A stretch of DNA of 64,000 bases, taken from positions 744,001 through 808,000 of the forward strand of contig NZ_CP032828.1 in NCBI RefSeq assembly GCF_003660165.1, written 5' to 3'. How positions within the stretch are numbered: position 1 is the stretch's first letter; each line of letters starts with the position of its first letter. Source of the DNA: Sphingomonas paeninsulae (GTDB taxonomy: Bacteria; Pseudomonadota; Alphaproteobacteria; Sphingomonadales; Sphingomonadaceae). The notes under the pieces are model-generated. The model was given only the letters and a program-made list of their open reading frames with translations. It had not been told where the DNA came from and searched no databases. Both the position numbers and the translations under genes were made by a program. This document shows, one piece after another, positions 1-7,719 of the stretch.

Positions 1-18
1 GTGGGGCAGATTATCGTT

Positions 19-627
19 TCATTCCGTTACGGCTGGTAACGTCGTGGCAACGCGTCTTAGTCGACGCAGCACACGACGGAGCCAGATAATTGCCACTACG
101 GCCATTGCGGCAAGAGCAACGGCAACAAATGCTGCCGAGGCCGGATGGCTATAGGCAAACCAAAGAAGTCCGGTGCTCGTCAGATCTTCGCCGGTAGAGA
201 GGGCGACGTTGCTAAACGGCTCAGGAACGGTGTTGGCTATCGCGCGCGTTCCAGCTTTTGCTGTATGGGTCAAAAGCGACGCCCCGCCGCCTAGAATGAA
301 AGCAATTACCTGAGTTGAGGGATCACGGGGGTCGATCAGCGCCAGCGCCAGCATCGCTCCGCCCAATGGACGGATGATCGTGTGAACAGCATCCCATATG
401 CTGTCGATCCAAACCACTTTATCGGCAAGGAATTCGGCCAGGGCGGCACCCCCCGCAACGCCGAGCACTACAGGGTTCGCCAACACCTGCGGGGCGTGCA
501 AATGTTCAGGGAGAGGCCAAATGCCGAACCGCAGGGCTAGCCCAGTCACAAAGATGCAAAGATAGAGCCGCCACCCGGAAAGCAGGCTGACGCTGGCGGC
601 CATGCCAAGGATCTCGACGATACTCAT
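19..627 (-). CDS. DUF4126-type integral membrane protein
   Basis: About 202 residues when started at the internal ATG at 627; an upstream in-frame ATG at 672 gives 217 but adds a polar, Cys-containing leader unlike the family. The protein has several hydrophobic segments with Gly/Ala-rich motifs (AGGAALAEFLADKV, a later LGGGASLLTHTAKAGTRA and a C-terminal membrane helix followed by an Arg-rich tail RRVLRRLRR). This layout matches DUF4126 membrane proteins as I know them; their function is unknown. Family assignment is by recognition, not by search. It is divergent from the small gene that begins at 755. Confidence 0.7.
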   Translation of the reverse strand: MSIVEILGMAASVSLLSGWRLYLCIFVTGLALRFGIWPLPEHLHAPQVLANPVVLGVAGGAALAEFLADKVVWIDSIWDAVHTIIRPLGGAMLALALIDPRDPSTQVIAFILGGGASLLTHTAKAGTRAIANTVPEPFSNVALSTGEDLTSTGLLWFAYSHPASAAFVAVALAAMAVVAIIWLRRVLRRLRRVATTLPAVTE

Positions 628-754
628 CGGACAAGAGGTTGCATGGCAAACATCCAGAGGCAATCTAAACAATCTGTAATTGGGCTGTCATCACGTCATC
701 GCTATCGTTGGATCACTATTCATGTGCGGCATTGATGCTGCAAGGAGACTCCCA

Positions 755-967
755 ATGGGTATTTTAGATATTGCCGAAGAAGCTGCCGGCGCATTTGCCG
801 CCGATAAAGCTTTGGAAGCTGTCGATCCAAATGCAGGCTTTCTGGCTAAATCGGTTGCGGCTGTCGCAGGCTTCGAAGGCGTGTCCAAGGTGAAGGAATA
901 TATGGATCAAGGCGATGCCCCAGCAGCGGATGCTGAAGCGCCGGCTGATCCTCAATCCGACACTTAA
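755..967 (+). CDS. Small Ala/Asp-rich hypothetical protein
   Basis: A 70-residue protein starting at the ATG at 755, which is preceded by a good Shine-Dalgarno (AAGGAG at 742-747). The longer frame from 680 has no comparable site. It is acidic and Ala-rich, with the pattern DIAEEAAGAFAADKALEAVDP near the N-terminus and a proline/alanine/aspartate tail, and has no signal peptide or membrane helix. It is probably soluble and partly disordered. I do not recognise the family. Confidence 0.55.
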   Translation: MGILDIAEEAAGAFAADKALEAVDPNAGFLAKSVAAVAGFEGVSKVKEYMDQGDAPAADAEAPADPQSDT

Positions 968-1076
968 AAGTGACGGGAGCCGGGGCCATTTGCTCCGGCT
1001 CTCCGGCCATGCGAGCCAAGTCCGTTCGCCCAATATTGATGGCTTTCCCCAGATATTACGGGCAACCACGGATGCT

Positions 1077-1589
1077 ATGAGCCACGCCATAACGCAAATT
1101 CAGCCAATCGTGAGCAAGGCGACGGATGCGGATCTTGATGGGATCCTTGCGTTGCAGGCCAGCAATCAGATCGACCGGGGTGGAACGCTGTCGGCGAGTC
1201 TATCGCGTTCGCGCGTTTCTGCGATGATGCATGAGATGCCGTTAATCGTTGCGCGGCGCGAGGAACGTATCACCGGCTTTCTGATGACGACGACGAGAGA
1301 GATGAACGCCGACCTCCCCATCGTCCAGTCGATGTTCAAAGCATATCTGGGGGCGCCGGACGCCTATGTTTACGGCCCCGTCTGCGTCGATGCAGAGGAG
1401 CGTGGGAAGCGGTTGGCGCAGGTCATGTTCGAGGAACTGCGTGCGCTCGAACTGGGTCGCGAAGGCATATTGTTCATCCGAAGCGATAACGAAGCGTCAT
1501 TAAGGGCGCATATTCGCATGGGAATGCGCGAGGTCGCCGAATTCGAGTTCAACGGCTTTGTTTTCTCGGTTTTTTCTTTCATTGGATGA
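1077..1589 (+). CDS. GNAT-family N-acetyltransferase
   Basis: About 170 residues from the ATG at 1077. The open frame runs back to 915, but the GNAT fold begins just after 1077 (VSKATDADLDGILALQASN), so the upstream part is probably not translated. Features of the fold are visible: the N-terminal beta1-alpha1 region, the central strand YVYGPVCVDAEERGKRLAQVM that replaces the usual acetyl-CoA-binding Q/RxxGxG/A loop with a GKRLA variant, and a final strand-helix-strand with NEASLRAHIRMGMREVAEF, the usual 'same-name' motif near the C-terminus. The acceptor substrate is unknown. It lies about 110 bases after the small gene and may be co-transcribed. Confidence 0.7.
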   Translation: MSHAITQIQPIVSKATDADLDGILALQASNQIDRGGTLSASLSRSRVSAMMHEMPLIVARREERITGFLMTTTREMNADLPIVQSMFKAYLGAPDAYVYGPVCVDAEERGKRLAQVMFEELRALELGREGILFIRSDNEASLRAHIRMGMREVAEFEFNGFVFSVFSFIG

Positions 1590-1890
1590 TTGGCTCTGAC
1601 GATGATCCGCGTTTTCAGCTTATAGTTTACTGCGATGGCCCACGGCCACGTATCATATTGTGAAAGCTCGCTCATTTCCTGCGCGCTTCATCTTGCGGCC
1701 TCCGTGGGAATGCCGATCTAACGCTAATCCCCGTCTAAAGCCCTGCTACTTCGTACATTAACTTCACAATGCGCATTTCGTCGCGACAGACAGAAAGGAG
1801 ATTGCCGTGTCCTGAGCTCTTGAAAACGATCATAAGAACCCGCCGAAGCTCGTTGCATGGAACTTCAATACTTTCCAGGTAGGGTAATTG
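1590..1890. other. Gene-free stretch
   Basis: About 300 bases between the convergent acetyltransferase and di-heme peroxidase genes. I see no ORF with coding character, no clear terminator and no RNA gene. Confidence 0.5.
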
Positions 1891-2886
1891 TCATAGACGT
1901 TTACCACAGGCCTCGGTTGGCAGAGAAAAACGCTCATCCTTTACAAGACGGTAATCCGTCAGAGCGTTCATGAACGCGGATAAAGAGTCCATTTTCGATG
2001 CGGATAAAGTGGCCGTCCGGGGATGTCGACGCACGGCGTCCACCACCGTCTTTGCTGAGCCGTCGTGCAGATAAGGGCCGGTTAGCGCGACGTTCCTGAG
2101 GCTTGGCGTGCGGAAACGTCCGACATCGGCGAGGCGCCCCGTGATTTCGCCGAGACCCGGATCCGACGCCGAAGATGCGACCACCCTGTGGTATTTTCCA
2201 TCACTCAGCAGCAGACCCGAATGACAAGCGCTGCAGTCGTGCGCAAAGAGCGAGGCCCCCCGCTGAGCATCTGGTGACAAAACGGCGCGATTGCCCCGTC
2301 GCCAGGCATCATATGGCGTATCGAGCGACACCAACGTCCGCTCGAACGCGGCCAGCGCCTTGGCGACCTGCGCAAAATCGATGGCTGTCTCGCCCGGAAA
2401 AGCACGCGCGAACATCGTGCGATAGCAGCTATCCTTGCCGAGACGACGAGCAATCTCATTCTCGTGTCCAGCCATGCCCATCTCGACCGGCTTCTTGCCG
2501 GTAATGGGTACCGCTGCCTGTCGTTCAAGCGATTGAATCTTCGGATTTCCCCACGTCAGCACCTTCATCCAGGCGACGTTGGCGAGTCCCGGTACATTGC
2601 GCCGACCGGGGTCGCCGTGCACCCCGCTGTGCGTTGCATTGCCGTCGGCAAAGGCGCGATGCTGCTCGTGGCATGTCGCACATGACATCGTGCCATCGAT
2701 CGACAAATCGGCGTCGTAGAAAAGCCGCCGACCGAGTTCGGTTTTTTCTGCAGACATCGGGTTATCGTAAGGGACGTACGGCGGACGGACGTCTGCTGGC
2801 AAAACCCACTGCCACGATTGTGCTGTGGCTGCCATGAGCAGCGCCGCAGCCCCCAACAGAGCGAGGCGGGAGAAAGGACCGATCAG
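1891..2886 (-). CDS. Di-heme cytochrome c peroxidase / MauG-family protein
   Basis: Periplasmic di-heme enzyme of the CcpA/MauG superfamily. Two heme c motifs are present, CATCH and CSACH, roughly 170 residues apart, with family signatures ELGRRLFYDADLS before the first heme, RRNVPGLANVAW after it, and RFRTPSLRNVALTGPYLHDGS after the second. The start is unusual. The hydrophobic export signal (RLALLGAAALLMAATAQ) begins at about 2880, upstream of the first ATG at 2835. A CTG at 2884-2886 overlaps the TGA stop of the upstream gene (2883-2885), as in classical ATGA overlaps, so coupled initiation at CTG is my best reading; ATG 2835 or TTG 2997 are alternatives. Family members reduce peroxide or oxidise a partner protein; the substrate here is unknown, but the directly coupled secreted protein is an obvious candidate. 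Confidence 0.8.
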   Translation of the reverse strand: MIGPFSRLALLGAAALLMAATAQSWQWVLPADVRPPYVPYDNPMSAEKTELGRRLFYDADLSIDGTMSCATCHEQHRAFADGNATHSGVHGDPGRRNVPGLANVAWMKVLTWGNPKIQSLERQAAVPITGKKPVEMGMAGHENEIARRLGKDSCYRTMFARAFPGETAIDFAQVAKALAAFERTLVSLDTPYDAWRRGNRAVLSPDAQRGASLFAHDCSACHSGLLLSDGKYHRVVASSASDPGLGEITGRLADVGRFRTPSLRNVALTGPYLHDGSAKTVVDAVRRHPRTATLSASKMDSLSAFMNALTDYRLVKDERFSLPTEACGKRL

Positions 2887-3401
2887 GGCAGCTTGGTGAT
2901 TAACAGCGGAAGGTTTGCCGTGCCATTTCCGGCAATCTGCAAAACATAGTCGCCGGGCTGCAGCGTGAAATCGACCATCTTGCGAATGCCCGAACAATTG
3001 GGGCCATGACCATGACCGACCGACTCTAGAGACGTCGACCCTTTCAGTAGATCAAGCCAGGCACCCGATCCGATCGCAACCCGGTAGGTCCCAGGGCGAT
3101 CGATAGTGAAGGCAATCAGGCCACCGTGACTGACAGATCCGCCCGGGTGTGCTGGGCGAACGGGATATGTTACCGCAGGTGTATCGGCTAGCGTGAGATT
3201 GACGGCGACCCCCGGTATTGCTCGCGCCGCCCCAAGCGATGCCGATGTCGTTGCGGCGATGAGTGGTTTTTTGTTTGGCCAGCTCGCCAATTCAGTCGGG
3301 ATTGGCTGCGCATCCGCGGGGCAAAGCGGGGTCATTGGCACGGTCTGCGCCACTGCCGGTATCGCAGCCAACATCACAAACGCGAGTGTGAGGGTTTTCA
3401 T
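2883..3401 (-). CDS. Small secreted protein coupled to the di-heme peroxidase
   Basis: A 172-residue protein from the ATG at 3401 with a Sec signal peptide (MKTLTLAFVMLAAIPAVAQ). The mature part looks like an all-beta domain: it has alternating short strands, SHGGLIAFTIDRPGTYRVAIG and TLQPGDYVLQIAGNG, which resemble PPC-like beta sandwiches. It also has a conserved-looking GHGHGPNCSGIRK segment with His and Cys that could bind metal or be a modification site. It overlaps the downstream di-heme gene by a few bases and is divergent from the TonB-dependent receptor at 3508. I do not recognise a named family. The pairing resembles MbnP/MbnH pairs in organisation only; I see no MbnP signature. Confidence 0.6.
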   Translation of the reverse strand: MKTLTLAFVMLAAIPAVAQTVPMTPLCPADAQPIPTELASWPNKKPLIAATTSASLGAARAIPGVAVNLTLADTPAVTYPVRPAHPGGSVSHGGLIAFTIDRPGTYRVAIGSGAWLDLLKGSTSLESVGHGHGPNCSGIRKMVDFTLQPGDYVLQIAGNGTANLPLLITKLP

Positions 3402-3432
3402 GAATTGGTCATCCACTAGTAGGTCTATATCT

Positions 3433-3453
3433 GATGGTATACAGACTATCATC
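3433..3453. promoter_or_regulatory. Imperfect inverted repeat in the divergent intergenic region
   Basis: GATGGTA (3433-3439) and TATCATC (3447-3453) form a 6/7 inverted repeat around a 7-base spacer, in the 106-bp region between the divergent secreted protein and TonB receptor. It is a plausible operator for coordinated control of both transcripts. The regulator is unknown and it does not clearly fit a Fur box. Confidence 0.35.
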
Positions 3454-3507
3454 TCCGTCATATAGGCCGCGCGATACGCAAACAATGCATCGCAAATAAG
3501 GGGTTAT

Positions 3508-5655
3508 ATGCGCACGATCCTTCTCGCCACCGCAGCCGTTGTACTGTCTCCCGCACTGGCTTTTGCTGAGGACGCCACCCCCGCTGCGGGCGCGACCGCG
3601 CGTGCCGATGATGGCACAGCTTTTGGTTTGGGGCAGATTGTCGTCACGGCAACGCGTCCCGAGGGTATCGCAATCGGTGGCAACATACTTGGGCAAGAGG
3701 CAATCTATAGTTTCGACCGGGCCAGCCTCGACGAAGCTGCCAGCCTGATACCCGGTGTCACTTCTGGAAATAGCGGTGGATCACGCAATGAGCGGCTGAT
3801 CTTCGTGCGCGGATTCAATCGGTTTCAGGTGCCACTGACGGTCGATGGCATTCGCGTCTATCTGCCCGCCGACAACCGGCTCGATTACGGGCGCTTTCTC
3901 ACTCCCGACATTGCCGAGATCCAGGTGGCCAAGGGCTATGTGTCGGTTCTGAACGGTCCCGACGGGATGGGCGGCGCGGTCAATCTTGTCACGCGCAAGC
4001 CGACCAAAGACCTTGAGATCGAGGTCCGCGCTACGTTGAACCTTGGTCATGACGCCGAATATGCCGGTTACAATGTATTCGGGCTGGTCGGTACAAAGCA
4101 TGATCAATGGTATGCGCAGGTCAGCTATGCCCGCAATTTCCAGGATCATTGGGACGTAGCCGAGGGCTTCAAACCGACCTCGATCGAAAATGGCGGCCAC
4201 CGCGATCTGTCGCGCATCGAGGACTGGCGCGTGAACGCCAAGCTCGGCTTCACGCCTAACACTACCGACGAATATTCGATCAGCTACACCCGACAGGAAG
4301 GCACCAAACTCGCGCCGCTTCACATCACCGATCCGATTGCCGCACAACGCTATTGGACTTGGCCCGCGTGGAATCTCGACAGCATTTATTTCCTGTCGAC
4401 GACTGCGCTGGGCGACTTCGCGACGCTGAAGACGCGTATCTACAGGAACACATTTTACAACCTACTCAGTTCGTTCAGCACGGCAGCCGAAAATACCCAG
4501 GCGACGCCAAAGGCCTTCAACAGTCCCTATCATGACAACGCGTTCGGCGGTTCTGCTGAGCTGGCACTCGACGTCTCGGCAATTGATCGCTTCACGTTTG
4601 CCGCCCAGTATCGCCGCGACGAGCACAATGAATCGCAGCAAAGCTTTTCGGCCACGACACTTCCCAACGGAACGACCGAGCCGAACCAGCGCGACCTTGA
4701 GGATACCTACAGTCTCGCCGCCGAAAATCGCCTGACGATAACACCCGACCTGACCTTCACCGCGGGCGTCGGCTACGACTGGCGCAACCTGATCAAGGCC
4801 GAGGAATATGGCGCACCGCTGGGCACAAACCCCAACACGACGCCAAGCACGCTTTACTCGTACCCGCTGAAGAACAGCAGTGCATGGAGCGCGCAGGGAC
4901 AATTTGTCTGGCAGGCCGATGATGCGACCAGCCTGCACGTCAGTATCTCGTCACGCGCGCGCTTTCCCACGATTTTCGAACGTTTCAGCCAGAAGTTCGG
5001 GACCTCGATCCCAAACCCCGACCTGCGTCCTGAACGCGCGACTAACTACGAGATTGGCGGCGGCCGTGTCTTTGGTCCAGTGCGTGCTGAGGGGGCGGTC
5101 TTCTACAGTCACATCGACGATGCGATCGTTTCCTTCCCCACGCTTGCCTATAGCTGCACTGGCAGCGTCGCGGCGCCAACGACCGGTGCCTGTCCGCAGG
5201 TCAGTCTCGTTCAGAGCCGCAATCTTAGTGATGGCAACTACTATGGGGTTGAATTTTCGCTGTCCGCGCAGATCAGTTCGGCGATTCTCGTCGGTGGAAA
5301 TTACACCTATACGCACCGCAAGCTAAACGACCCATCGAACGCAGCCTTCCGCCCAATCGACGTGCCCACGCACAAGGCATTCTTATATGCCGATGTCGCT
5401 CCGGTGTCCCGCCTGCACATCATCCCGAGCTTGGAAATTGCGTCGGAACGCTGGACCGTCACCGACGTGGCACCGATCGTCTATTATCGCACCGGTTCCT
5501 ATATGAACGGTGGATTACGCGTTGACCTGGCGGTGTTAGACAAGGTCACAGTCGGGGTCGGCGTGAAGAACCTGTTCGACGACAATTACAGCCTGGTCGA
5601 TGGCTTTCCGGAGCCCGGCCGCAGTTTCTTTGCGAGCCTTCGCGCAAAGTATTAA
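3508..5655 (+). CDS. TonB-dependent receptor
   Basis: A 715-residue outer-membrane active transporter. A signal peptide (to about residue 20, ALAFA) is followed by a TonB-box-like QIVVTATRP at about residues 43-51. The plug domain follows, with VRGFNRFQVPLTVDGIRV and the NGPDGMGGAVNLVTRKP signature. A beta barrel runs to the end, which terminates in an aromatic strand (SLRAKY). AAGGGG lies upstream of the ATG. It uses the shared divergent region with the secreted/di-heme pair, so metal or metal-chelate uptake is a reasonable inference, though no substrate is encoded in the sequence itself. Confidence 0.9.
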   Translation: MRTILLATAAVVLSPALAFAEDATPAAGATARADDGTAFGLGQIVVTATRPEGIAIGGNILGQEAIYSFDRASLDEAASLIPGVTSGNSGGSRNERLIFVRGFNRFQVPLTVDGIRVYLPADNRLDYGRFLTPDIAEIQVAKGYVSVLNGPDGMGGAVNLVTRKPTKDLEIEVRATLNLGHDAEYAGYNVFGLVGTKHDQWYAQVSYARNFQDHWDVAEGFKPTSIENGGHRDLSRIEDWRVNAKLGFTPNTTDEYSISYTRQEGTKLAPLHITDPIAAQRYWTWPAWNLDSIYFLSTTALGDFATLKTRIYRNTFYNLLSSFSTAAENTQATPKAFNSPYHDNAFGGSAELALDVSAIDRFTFAAQYRRDEHNESQQSFSATTLPNGTTEPNQRDLEDTYSLAAENRLTITPDLTFTAGVGYDWRNLIKAEEYGAPLGTNPNTTPSTLYSYPLKNSSAWSAQGQFVWQADDATSLHVSISSRARFPTIFERFSQKFGTSIPNPDLRPERATNYEIGGGRVFGPVRAEGAVFYSHIDDAIVSFPTLAYSCTGSVAAPTTGACPQVSLVQSRNLSDGNYYGVEFSLSAQISSAILVGGNYTYTHRKLNDPSNAAFRPIDVPTHKAFLYADVAPVSRLHIIPSLEIASERWTVTDVAPIVYYRTGSYMNGGLRVDLAVLDKVTVGVGVKNLFDDNYSLVDGFPEPGRSFFASLRAKY

Positions 5656-5697
5656 ATGCGGATATCATACGCTTTTGGGGTGATAGGCTACTCTCGC

Positions 5698-5997
5698 TTA
5701 GGCGCGCATGACATGATCCCAATCCTGTTTTATCCACAAGTACGATGACATTTTGAACGGGTTGTTCGATACCCGCAACTCCGAAAACCATCGATAAACT
5801 GCACGCCAGGGCGGAAAGCTGTCGGACAGAAACCGCCATGGGCAGCCAGTCCGCAGCACATAGGAAATCGCCTCGACAATTTGGCGCATCGACCAGCGAC
5901 GCCGTCGGCCACGGGGTCGGGGCGGCGGCCATACGGCTCGATCAGTTGCCACTCCGCATCTGTAAGATCACTTACATAGCGCAGGTTCGTGCGGCCA
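5698..5997 (-). pseudogene. IS5-family transposase remnant (N-terminal part, frameshifted)
   Basis: The minus strand encodes the classic IS5-type N-terminus: GRTNLRYVSDLTDAEWQLIEP, then WPPPRPRGRRRRW and VVEAISYVLRTGCPWRF-like sequence ending near VYRWFSEL. The two parts lie in different frames, so one base is missing near the LIEP/WPPP junction at about 5935. Homology stops around 5775, so the catalytic DDE region is gone. No terminal inverted repeats could be assigned. Confidence 0.75.
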
Positions 5998-6116
5998 TGC
6001 GGCGCTCGGGCGGGCGGGGGTCACATCGGTTCTTTTAGATCAGGTGTCGCAATCCTCTGGAATCATACCGGAGCCCGATCGCCCAGCCTCGTGACACCGC
6101 CGTTTCGAGACAGCCT

Positions 6117-6180
6117 CTAAGCTAAGCTAAGCTAAGCTAAGCTAAGCTAAGCTAAGCTAAGCTAAGCTAAGCTAAGCTAA
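6117..6180. repeat. Pure pentanucleotide tandem repeat, (GCTAA)12
   Basis: Twelve perfect copies of GCTAA occupy 6121-6180, preceded by a partial unit CTAA at 6117-6120. It lies between the IS5 remnant and the 3' end of the DUF1003 gene. Because of its period and sequence, it contains TAA in all three plus-strand frames and TAG in all three minus-strand frames, so it closes translation on both strands. Confidence 0.95.
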
Positions 6181-6358
6181 GGCGAGCGCGACGAAGTGCG
6201 CTTGATGGGAACGGATTATGGGTGCAGGCGGCATCGATCCTTCCGGCGGTGGCGCGCATCGGCCCAGTAGCGACGGTGGCAATACGGGCACACGTCATCA
6301 CATCAACCGATATCACGGAAATTGCAGCGCGAATGTGTCGCTGAATGTCAGTCCGCAA

Positions 6359-6913
6359 CTAGGCTAGGGGCTCGGCTGCAGCGGGCGGGCTGCATATGCC
6401 AGAACGATTCAGGAGGTCAGTCAAATCCTGCACGGCCTTGGTAAGATAGATAACCTCAGTTTCGCGCAGTGCGTCGAGTTTCTGGTGAAGGGACTCGATT
6501 TCGAGTTCGGCCTTGACGTTGATCTGGTGGTCGGTTGCCGCTGCCAGCCGGTCGATGTCCTGCTGCCGGTTCTGGCTCATCATGATGAAGGGCGCTGCAT
6601 AGGCAGCTTGAAATGAAAGCGCGAGATTGAGCAGGATAAATGGGTAAGGATCCCATTGTTTGATATAGGCGGTTACGTTTAGGATGATCCAAAAGAGCAG
6701 TATTGACGATTGAATGATGATAAATCGCCACGATCCCATTGCGGAGGCGACCTTGTCGGCAATACGCTGCCCCATGGTCAAAGCAGGCGCGGGGCGTGTT
6801 TCCCTGTCCGTGCCGAACGTGGCTCTCAACGCGCGCCTTGCTTCACGCAACTCTTTGAGAAGTCTGTCCTCCTTTTGATGAATCAGTCTTCCAGTCTCAG
6901 ACGCGTTTTTCAT
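6359..6913 (-). CDS. DUF1003 membrane protein
   Basis: A 184-residue protein. It has a charged N-terminal coiled region with KELREARRALRATFG, a family-typical ADKVASAMGSWRFIIIQSSILLFWIILN with the first membrane helix, a second helix (PYPFILLNLALSFQAAYAAPFIMMSQNRQ), and a C-terminal helical segment with regular heptads (NVKAELEIESLHQKLDALRE). The FI(I/L)xQ...W...N and PFxLLNLxLSxxAAxxxPxIMMSQNRQ motifs are the DUF1003 signature. Function is unknown. The tandem GCTAA repeat begins about 180 bases past its stop. Confidence 0.85.
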   Translation of the reverse strand: MKNASETGRLIHQKEDRLLKELREARRALRATFGTDRETRPAPALTMGQRIADKVASAMGSWRFIIIQSSILLFWIILNVTAYIKQWDPYPFILLNLALSFQAAYAAPFIMMSQNRQQDIDRLAAATDHQINVKAELEIESLHQKLDALRETEVIYLTKAVQDLTDLLNRSGICSPPAAAEPLA

Positions 6914-7719
6914 CAGTCGGACTTTCAGTCATTAGGTCATAGAAGGTCGGCATTAAGATGGCGGACAACACGAGCCAACAGATACGATAAATCAGCTGTC
7001 ACGATCGTCTCTCCCAAATGAAAACTCTTTAACCTGCCGGTCGGTTCAGGTTCATTTGGTCCACCACGCTACCCTCTCAAGCGGTGTCATTCCGTGTCAT
7101 AATTATCTGTTTTATACCGGCCGATCCGGTACGCCCAACGTAAGCTAATCCCGTCAGTTCACCTCTCTCGTAAACGGCCATAGAGGTGCCCCCCGTCAAT
7201 GCAGGCGCTCTATAGCCTCTAAATCCTGTTGTACCTCTGACAGCACCGATACGAGATCGGTTTGCGCCGGCACTAGAAATAAGGAGTCATACGGAAGTCC
7301 ATCCGTTCGCGAGTGCGACGGGCGCCTAATCGGACAGCTCCCAAGCCTGGATAAGGCCGAAGCGTTGGCTCTCGTGAGTCCCGATCTCCCGCTCGCCAAT
7401 CCATAGTTTAAGGTGGCGATCTAAGCGCCCGAAAATGCTGGTGCGTTCGCTACGGTTCCCTCCGGTACGCTCGTGCACCACACTCTGATGAGGGGATTGC
7501 GGTCGCCGAGGACATATAATCCGTTCCCAGCTTTTGGCTTCCTTCAGTTGTGGGTGGCGTCTCTCATCATCTCCATTTGACCCCTTTGATGCCGTCTAGT
7601 GCAAGTAACGGGGGATTTAATAACGCTTCCAGCGCGATGTCGCTTTCAATAGCGCGGAGCCTTCCCCGGGATGAGGAAACTTCTTCGCGAAGCTGGCATG
7701 CCTGACATCGACCAGGCCT
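6914..7719. other. Gene-poor stretch of about 800 bases
   Basis: No ORF here has recognisable coding character. A minus-strand 67-codon frame at 7196-7399 has no identifiable motif. A short inverted repeat ACCGG-CCGAT-CCGGT occurs near 7117-7131. The stretch may hold decayed sequence linked to the nearby IS remnant, but I cannot show this. Confidence 0.4.

Noticed and set aside
2883-3401. MbnP assignment for the small secreted protein
   Set aside because: Only the gene pairing with a di-heme enzyme is similar; the sequence lacks an MbnP signature I can identify.
3433-3453. Fur box
   Set aside because: The repeat is only 6/7 and does not resemble the GATAATGATAATCATTATC pattern.
6117-6180. 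CRISPR array or phase-variable coding repeat
   Set aside because: No spacers are present and the repeat is outside any gene; it is a plain microsatellite.
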